A stretch of 64,000 nt of DNA, taken from assembly GCA_021613535.1 (NCBI GenBank), contig CP075497.1, positions 2,728,001 through 2,792,000 of the forward strand, given 5' to 3'. The notes under the pieces were generated by a model, which saw only the letters and a list, made by a program, of their open reading frames with translations, searched no databases and had not been told where the DNA came from. This DNA comes from Adineta vaga. Its lineage: Eukaryota > Rotifera. The number at the start of each line of letters is the position of its first letter. Within the stretch, counting starts at the first letter, position 1. A program made the translations under genes and the position numbers. Shown in pieces: positions 56,828-64,000 of the stretch.

Positions 56828-59800
56828 TTTGAGTGAATCAGAATATCGATGATCACCGGATAGAAAAATCTGAAATAAGATTCAATTGAATAAACTTTAC
56901 CTAGACCAAAGAATGAAGAAAAAAAAATAAAAAACTTTATCGTTCCACGATGTCGATGTACTTCATCTTCTTATTCTAGAAGGTAATCTGTATGCATGGA
57001 AAAACGAAAAGAGAGAGAGAGAGAGAAAGAGAAAGCAGTGAATTGTAATCAAAGCAAATTGAAAGTAAAACCTTTGAAGTGCACAGATCAATATAATTTC
57101 AACGTTTGTATATAGCAGACTTTTTTTTCCTTCTCACAATAAATATTGAACATCCATGTAAGAAACACGACTCAATGACGAGAAGACTTTCTTTTTTTCA
57201 AATGATTTCTTTCCATTCGTCTACGAACAAATTTTCAAGCGTTTGTTTGTTTGTATTTTTTACCTTGAAATATTGCATATTTTATTCTCATCTATTAAAC
57301 AATCGGTTGAAAATTTTCTAATTCCATCTACATAAGAATCAGAATAAGAGGGCATATTATTCATCGAGTTTATTCAAACAGGTATCCATCCATGAAATCC
57401 ACTCTTTTTCTATTTTCAAGTTCTTTTTGATGAAATCAAGTCAATATCCTATAAAAAAAGTAAAACAAAAACGAATATGCACTTGAAGTCCTTCTTATCG
57501 ACTATATTTTCTTTACGGAAACCCTAATATTACTCGTTTTACATTATGAAATATATGCAAATACTTTTTTTTCATTTATTCTTACTACGATGTTCCTATG
57601 TACGGAAATACTTACAAAACCAAACACGAATAGTTTTAATCAAGCCTAGTGTTGTTTCTGTACTTAATACTTTGTTAAAAATAAAAAAAAGTACTCACAT
57701 AAAAGTTGTTTAACATTCACATTCCGCTCGCCTTTTCTTCTTTTACAATGAAAAAAAAAGGATTGTTTTTGTTAGCAAAACAATACTACTCTAAAATACA
57801 TAGAAACCAACGACTTGTATAGATCGTAGGTAACAAAAGTATTTCAATTTCTCTCGATGTTTTGCGAGAAATAAATGCTTTGAATACCAGTTATATTTTA
57901 CGAACAATTGTAAGAGAAGAAAAAAATTTGTTTTTTTTCTCTTGTGCTCATTGCTTTGTGAAAATCAATTTTTCCGTCAACAGGTTTTTTTTTATTCTCG
58001 ATCAGTGACTCAGAGTGAAAAGAAACTTTGACAGAAAAAGTGCATCCAATTAGAAGAAGATCAAATATAACACTTCTTTCTCCGTTTAAACGTATTTGAA
58101 AAGAAATCCTCTAAAAGACACATGTTTAGTGACTTATGGTAGTGAATGAATAATAATTGATTGGTACATTTTTTAATGAGAAACATGTCATGCTCTGGTT
58201 TTGAAATAATTCATAAGAAATGATTAACAGATTATTCGATTAGTCAACTAATGAGAAAGTTATGATTAGCGAAAGAATAATATTCTACAGGTATTTGTTT
58301 TATTTCAAAGTGGAATTCTTTTCTACGTTGTTACCTATACCTGAGGGAAAAGACAAAGTTCAAGATTTCAACAGGATCGAACTTAAACCGTGAAGACAGA
58401 AGGCGTCATTTCAAGGCCACATCGTTGTTTTAATTCAAGAAAATTTTAAAACAAAAAAAGGAAATAAAGAATTCATCGGTTGATTTTATATGAGTATCAT
58501 TTACAATCAGAAAAATTATTTCGATCGTATCGAAAATTGATTTTTATATAATTGGAAATGCTTATTAACATTATTTCTATCGAAGAATTTTCTATGAAAT
58601 TAAGTTTGTAAATTAATATGAAAAGAAAGATTACATCTCTGATTATTAGTTCAATTCATACATGGAAAAAGTTGACTGTATTTGATTTGATTGATTATAA
58701 ACCACATTAGTTCCATTAATTTCGATTTAGTATAGAAACAGATGTGTAGAATAAGGCATTCTGTTTCTTTTCATACTTCCCATTGCAAATATTCTCTCAA
58801 GGATTTTCTATAATTCTATCAATTGAAGAACTTCAACTGCCAGTCAAGTCAGTCATTCATTCAATATTTCTCAAAGATACTCGACCATCTGTGCTACAAA
58901 TATATAGATTCATAGTTTTATATCAATCGATTGCTTATCCATGTTGTTATGGATTGTTCAAGGTTTTCTAATTGTACATGTCAAGATCAATCAGAATCCT
59001 TTTCACTAAATTCAATTACTGAAATGTATTGACAATAGATGATGATATTCATATGCAAACGAAATTCTTCATCCACGTAAAAATAAATATTTGTGAATGT
59101 CATACGTTTTTCAATAGAAAAAAAAAGAGAAAGCCTCCATTGCCTAGTGAATCGATTCGATTCTCATTTTATTTGGCCATTATCGTCAAACTATCCGCTA
59201 GATGAGTGTACAGTCGATGTATTAATTAAAATGTCATAAAAAAAAAGAAGAAACTATATATGTGTATATATATTTCAAGGTGAGAGTCAATAATATTCTA
59301 ATCAGTTTACATGTACTTTTATTTCTTTTGCTGCGATATTTTCTTCTCTTCTTTTCTTCGTCTGATAAGGGCAAAAGAAGAAGAAAGACTTTATCGTCGT
59401 CATCGAGTCGCGTGCTATTCTAGATAAAGCAAAAGAGAAATTTAGTATCGTATACATACATATTCCAAGCTGTTTATTCTGACTCATTTCTAGTTATTGT
59501 ATCCTTGAGATAGCAAACAGATAAACATATCAGAAGATATATCTTTCGTTCATTGAAATAATCAAATTTGTTTCTCTCTTTTTCGTTTCCAGAGATTTAT
59601 ATTCATCTTTCTTGTCAAAAAAAAACAACTCGAGAAAACATTTCATTTTCGTCAAATAAACATCGACACGTTGTTTTTTCTTACATTTCTCATCATTCTT
59701 TCATTCTAACCATCGCGTTGACGATGATGTGAACGTAACTGTAGTATGTGTGTTGCTTGTGTTTGTCACGACGGCTACGAGAACGATTCATTCTTCGTCA

Positions 59801-59967
59801 TCCTACACGTTGCATCTTGTCGACAACAGTCAGAGCAGCAACAACAAAAACAAATACGCAACTGCAAGAGCATATTGCTCGACACACATACATAGACAAG
59901 AAAAAAAGCTGAAGTAAAAAAAACACAATCATTTGTACGGATCGTTTTTTTCCTTCTTCATCTTACC
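56828..59967. other. Long gene-poor region between divergent genes
   Basis: 3.1 kb with many A and T runs and a GA-rich microsatellite (about 57011-57036). ORFs of 60-70 codons have noncoding composition. It carries the LRR-1 promoter at its left end. Nothing else can be supported. Confidence 0.5.
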
Positions 59968-60670
59968 ATGCATGATCAATGGTATTTCGCGGTATGATTA
60001 ATATGATATGAAAATTATTTCGATTCTTTATTTTTTCATTAATTAGAGTGAACATATACCGGATGGTTTGTATTTAATTGAAGCGATTCATTCACATAAG
60101 TTCATTACATTTACACCTGAACGTTCAACTTTAGTCCAACAAGATCAAAATCAACAGGTTTTGATTAATATTTGAGATAATCTTTCGATAGCGAAATTGT
60201 CTTTTCTTTTAGAATGATAGTGAAACTCAAGTATTCGAAATTCAACATATTGGTTATCATGATTATATTATACGACATCATTTAACTGGTCTTGTTCTAA
60301 CCGTCCATAAGTAAATAATGAAAAATTCTTTCATTGAAAATCGATAATCTTAATTTTTCTTAGTGGTTCACCAACTCCATGTGCTCCAATTGTTCTTTGT
60401 CGTTCGATGGGCGTTCGTACACCATATCAAACAGTTACATTTGAACGAGCAAATAATCAATCAGATGATTATCTTATCTTTTTAAAACATACACGCATGG
60501 TTATTGATATTGATGGTGGAAGTCAAAGTTCCAATGCTCGTCTTCTTCAATTTCCTCAAAAGAAAACGAATACTTTTGAACAGTTTAATCAACGTTTTCG
60601 TCTTCATCCCTTCCTTGATCAGACAAGTTCACAATCACCTATTGTTATTCCGTCGGAATATTTTCGTTAA
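59968..60670 (+). CDS. Beta-trefoil (ricin-B-like) protein, 179 aa
   Basis: Four exons: 59968-59991, 60047-60157, 60213-60310, 60364-60670; phases agree. The sequence shows trefoil-like repeats: DGLYLIEAIHSHKFITF, VFEIQHIGYHDYIIRHHLTG, LVLTVHNGSPTPCAPIVLCR and MVIDIDGGSQSSNARLLQF with FNQRFRLHPF at the end, close to the ricin-type NQxFxL pattern. There is no signal peptide, so it would be cytosolic or nuclear. The fold is inferred from the repeat pattern; carbohydrate binding is possible but the classic QxW motif is weak. It is convergent with the gene at 60961-61815. Confidence 0.65.
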
Positions 60671-60960
60671 ATTGATTCAAAAAAGAAGAGACAGAAGATA
60701 TATCAATGTTGAAATTCTTTTTTTCTTGTCAGATTATCAGTTGTTTTCTTTTTTTTTCAAGTTCCTGGTGACTCTTTATATACTTATACATATATATATA
60801 TATTTAAGGTTTTTTTTTTTTTTTGAAAATATATAGTCAAGGATGAAGAGAGAAACGAAATCGATGCAAAAGTAATTTATTGAAAAAAAGAATGAAGAAG
60901 TAAAAATTAGAGAAGAAAAAAGAAAAAATTCTTGTTTTTTTCCTTTTTTTCGATGTAAAT
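60671..60960. other. Convergent spacer
   Basis: 290 bp with a TATA run (about 60790-60804) and a long T run; consistent with two converging 3' ends. Confidence 0.45.
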
Positions 60961-61815
60961 TTATTGTTGGGATGTTGGTGGAGGAGTTGTCGGAGGTTTT
61001 TTAATGACAAAAACATCATCAATTTTAACTTTGGATTCTTTCTTGGGTTTCGAAGTTTGCTCTTTACCTGTTCCGGGAATGAATTCAGACGAATACTTAA
61101 ATGGTAAACTACTTTTAACTTGTTGTTTGGTTGATGAAGATGTTCCATTCGATTGTTTAGTTGAAACATCAACTCGTCGAATTGTTTCATCACTTGTTGT
61201 TGATGAAGATGATGAGGACGATGTTAAAGATGATAGAGTCGATGAATTAGCTGATTGACTTCGTTGTTTTTTCAAAGGAGTCGATTTTTGATCATAACTT
61301 AATGCAGCTTGATCTTTCATTTGTTCTTTATTATGATGACGTTCAAATAATCGACTCCAACTTAAATGTCGCATATAGGAATCAAACGAAGAAGAATTAT
61401 AAACATTCGAATGGGGTTCCGTCGTTTTCTTTCGACTTTCACGAGTTTTTTTCTTTGATTTATTATCGGAATCACCATTATAAGGTACAATAGGATAATT
61501 ATAATTCGTATTATAACCTTGAGGATAATAGTTTTGGTAAGGTACTACGGCATTATTTGGAATATTTTCAGGATATTGTGCATTTGAAGAATAAGGTAAA
61601 CCATAGAATGACGATTGTTGAGCAAACATCATCACACCAGCACCGCCATTCGCAGCAAAATTCATCATTATTTGAGGAAATAATTGTTGGGCTTGTTGCA
61701 TAGGCATGGCGACAATGTAACAATTTGGTGGTAAAGGACTACCAGAAAAAACTGCTTGCATTGCTTGAGCCATGGCTGTTTGAATATAGGGTGTAACAGC
61801 GTATGGATAACTCAT
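60961..61815 (-). CDS. Low-complexity Tyr/Gln/Ser-rich protein, 284 aa, unknown
   Basis: Single-exon ORF from ATG 61815. The N-terminal ~110 residues are Ala/Gln/Met/Tyr/Pro-rich (AMAQAMQAVFSGSPLPPNCY, YQNYYPQGYNTNYNYP). A Lys/Arg patch (KSKKKTRESRKKT) and a Ser-rich block follow, then KVKIDDVFVIKKPPTTPPP at the end. It resembles a disordered RNA-associated or condensate-type protein in composition only. No domain recognised. The frame is clean over 855 nt, which in such AT-rich DNA supports a real gene. Confidence 0.6.
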   Translation of the reverse strand: MSYPYAVTPYIQTAMAQAMQAVFSGSPLPPNCYIVAMPMQQAQQLFPQIMMNFAANGGAGVMMFAQQSSFYGLPYSSNAQYPENIPNNAVVPYQNYYPQGYNTNYNYPIVPYNGDSDNKSKKKTRESRKKTTEPHSNVYNSSSFDSYMRHLSWSRLFERHHNKEQMKDQAALSYDQKSTPLKKQRSQSANSSTLSSLTSSSSSSSTTSDETIRRVDVSTKQSNGTSSSTKQQVKSSLPFKYSSEFIPGTGKEQTSKPKKESKVKIDDVFVIKKPPTTPPPTSQQ

Positions 61816-64000
61816 AATTGATTATTCAAGGAAATGAACTAAAGAAAAGAAGGTTTCCGATAATCAAATTTTTTTTCTTTTGATAAGACGTTTCCTTTTT
61901 ATGCACGAGTTTACCTTGAAAGGTCTCACTATGTTATGAGTTTTTTTTTTCTCTACTAATTTCCTTACCTCAGAATAAAGATGATTCAAACAATGATCTC
62001 CTTGAAAACTAAAGAATTGAATGACTACACTATATTGATAATCTATAAAAAAAAATCAATCAGAAAGTAGAACTATCTCTAAATAGTAAAAAAAACACAT
62101 GAACGACCTGAATTTCTCTATGTGCGTTTGTGTCTGTGTGTGTCAGACCAAAAAGTCACAACTCGTTTGTGTTACACCAATCAAATGCTCTTGGCACTTA
62201 TTTTGTCTACTGAATTTCTTAGAGGTTTTTTTCCTATTCAATTTACCGTACGTTACGCATCACTAAACTCGTTTCACTTCTATCATCTATTACCTTGACT
62301 CTTTTTTTATTTAATTTTTCTTTTTCGTTGCTATATATACATCTTATACAAGTGTTTGTGGTTTACATTAACGATGTGACAAGTAATTACTGTTTCGTCA
62401 TTTTCTTTCTCCTTTTTTCTTATGATGGATGCCTTTCGATGATAATAATTATTGCTTATCGTGCCGCGAAATATATAAAAGCCTAAATTGAAGCGTTATA
62501 AATGTCTTGTTCATGCACGTTAAGACAAGGTAGTAGAATCACCTTGCAAACAGTGATGGAGACATATCAAATGTCTGTACTACTTCCTGATGAAAACGGG
62601 TATAAAACTTTTTATCATGAAAATTTGAACATGTCAAATATCCATTGACGATGAAACTTGACTTCCATTCTTCTTTCAGTGTATATTTTCATCTCTTGTA
62701 ACAGACATCTATTTGGTTTTCATATATTGATCACAATTGTCGTTTTATAAATACATCACGAGCATCAAACGACGTGAGAATGAAAAAATATGATATAAGA
62801 ATGTTTTTCTATTTGCGCTTGAAAGACAATGAATTCCAAGTGAATACATATAGAATCAATTAGAGATCTTTTCAATGAAATAGAATAGTTTGATTAAGGT
62901 CTTAATCGAGACAAAATATTCGTTTGTCGGCGACATCTGTTCCTGTTATTTCGTGCGTCAAATTGAGAACTAATGAACGTTTTTTACATTCTGCGTGTAT
63001 GCATACATTTTTCTCCCTTCATATTTCTTCATCTTCCGTCGGTTGTTTCTGTTCTTTTTCAGAGAACTCGTGCACAACACAAACGAGAAGAGAAGAGTGC
63101 GAGAAGGAGGGAAAGACATGCATCTCTGTGGTCTATGTATGCTTGCTATTTCCATCAATGTTATTGTCTTTTTTGGTTACGTCTTCCATAGAATTCTTTT
63201 TTTTCCTTATCGCTCAGATCGATAAGAAAGAATCATAACATATTTTTTTGTTTAAAACAATCTGTCGAGTTATTTTAGAAACGAAGAAGAAGAAGAAGAT
63301 GATGATGATGATGAAGATCGGAATATATTTGATATTCTTATTATGTCTACTAGTTTCTCTTTTTATTCTACAGTTTATCGGGAAAAAAACGAACGATTTT
63401 GTCTCCTTTTGAGCACGTTCTGATTTCTTTTTATCAAAAAATCCCATGATACCACGAATCACAAACACTACTTCGATCGATCTGACCATTTTTCTTCTCT
63501 TCTCGTCTCTTCTTTGCTCCTCTAATACTATAACTAGTTCTTGACAACAACTATCGACATTTTCCACTCGACATCCATCAGTTTTTTAGCATATAACAGG
63601 AAGCAAAATGAATTCTAATGAATCCTTTGTTTTTCGGAAAGATCTCTTTGGTCATGCACTACGAATGTTGTTCTTTAATGTTTTTTTTTCCATTTTCTTG
63701 TGCTGCTTCTTGAGTCACTAGAAGTACTAATGGGAGATTCTCTTGTTTCTTCATAAAGCTTTCCAATGGCTTCTAAACATCACATTTCTAAAAAGGAAAA
63801 CGTCGTTTTTCGATAAACAATTAGACTATTGTGTTATGTTATGATAGGCGAAAGAATTGAATCATCATGAGAATGTCTGCATGTCAATAGTTATATTATG
63901 AATAGAAAAGATGAAAGACATAGGAGAGAGAGAGAAAAAATATAATCAACTCTTTTCACGACAAGAAACGTTGACAATCTGACATGTTATACTAAAAAAT
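61816..64000. other. Gene-poor right end
   Basis: 2.2 kb of AT-rich DNA with T runs, a GAA/GAT run at 63283-63317 and a GA run near 63925. Overlapping ORFs at 62.9-63.6 kb have skewed Phe/Ser/Arg composition and no start context, so I left them out. Confidence 0.5.
63283..63317 (+). repeat. (GAA)n(GAT)n microsatellite
   Basis: GAA triplets pass directly into GAT triplets in noncoding DNA. Confidence 0.85.

Noticed and set aside
62924-63567. Cluster of overlapping ORFs on both strands
   Set aside because: Phe/Ser/Arg-rich composition in simple-sequence DNA, no splice-supported structure.

Overview
This window looks like nuclear DNA of a small-genome invertebrate animal, most likely a bdelloid rotifer. 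It is AT-rich and gene-dense. Most introns are 50-80 bp with GTAAG...TTTAG borders, and the proteins are clearly metazoan (synaptojanin, SPARC, Na,K-ATPase beta, SLC22). The rotifer assignment is an inference from overall style and was not tested by a search. Exon models below were built by hand from splice motifs, reading-frame continuity and family conservation.

Left part (1-12.6 kb): two convergent paralogous type II membrane glycosyltransferase-like genes; a very tight tandem of two ribosome-biogenesis genes (UTP11 and an SRFBP1/BUD22 homologue) with only 66 bp between stop and start; a Na,K-ATPase beta subunit; SPARC; and an unrecognised proline-rich protein.

Middle (13-32.9 kb): a beta-propeller-like gene on the minus strand is head-to-head with a full synaptojanin gene (SAC phosphatase, 5-phosphatase, RRM-like region, proline/DPF tail). 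One long synaptojanin intron holds a separate acidic/basic ORF. An SLC22 transporter follows. After a 2.7 kb gene-poor stretch come a coiled-coil plus propeller-like protein and a secreted protein assembled from tiny phase-1 exons.

Right part (35.6-64 kb): a 1,200-residue, 26-exon multi-pass protein of unknown function; a small membrane protein; an F-box protein; a PQ-loop membrane protein; two tandem minus-strand LRR receptors with Ser/Thr-rich stalks, a single membrane span and short tails; a beta-trefoil-like protein; and a low-complexity Tyr/Gln/Ser-rich protein. The ends and several spacers hold only AT-rich, microsatellite-like DNA.

A recurring oddity is a set of single-base frame breaks inside otherwise intact genes (near 19975, 20690, 22990, 31970, 37031, 50000-50100 and perhaps 52170). 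Where I could total the exons, the coding length is exactly one base off a multiple of three. Two breaks sit in T runs. Assembly indels are the simplest explanation, but real decay is not excluded. No tRNA, rRNA, CRISPR or recognisable transposon was found.
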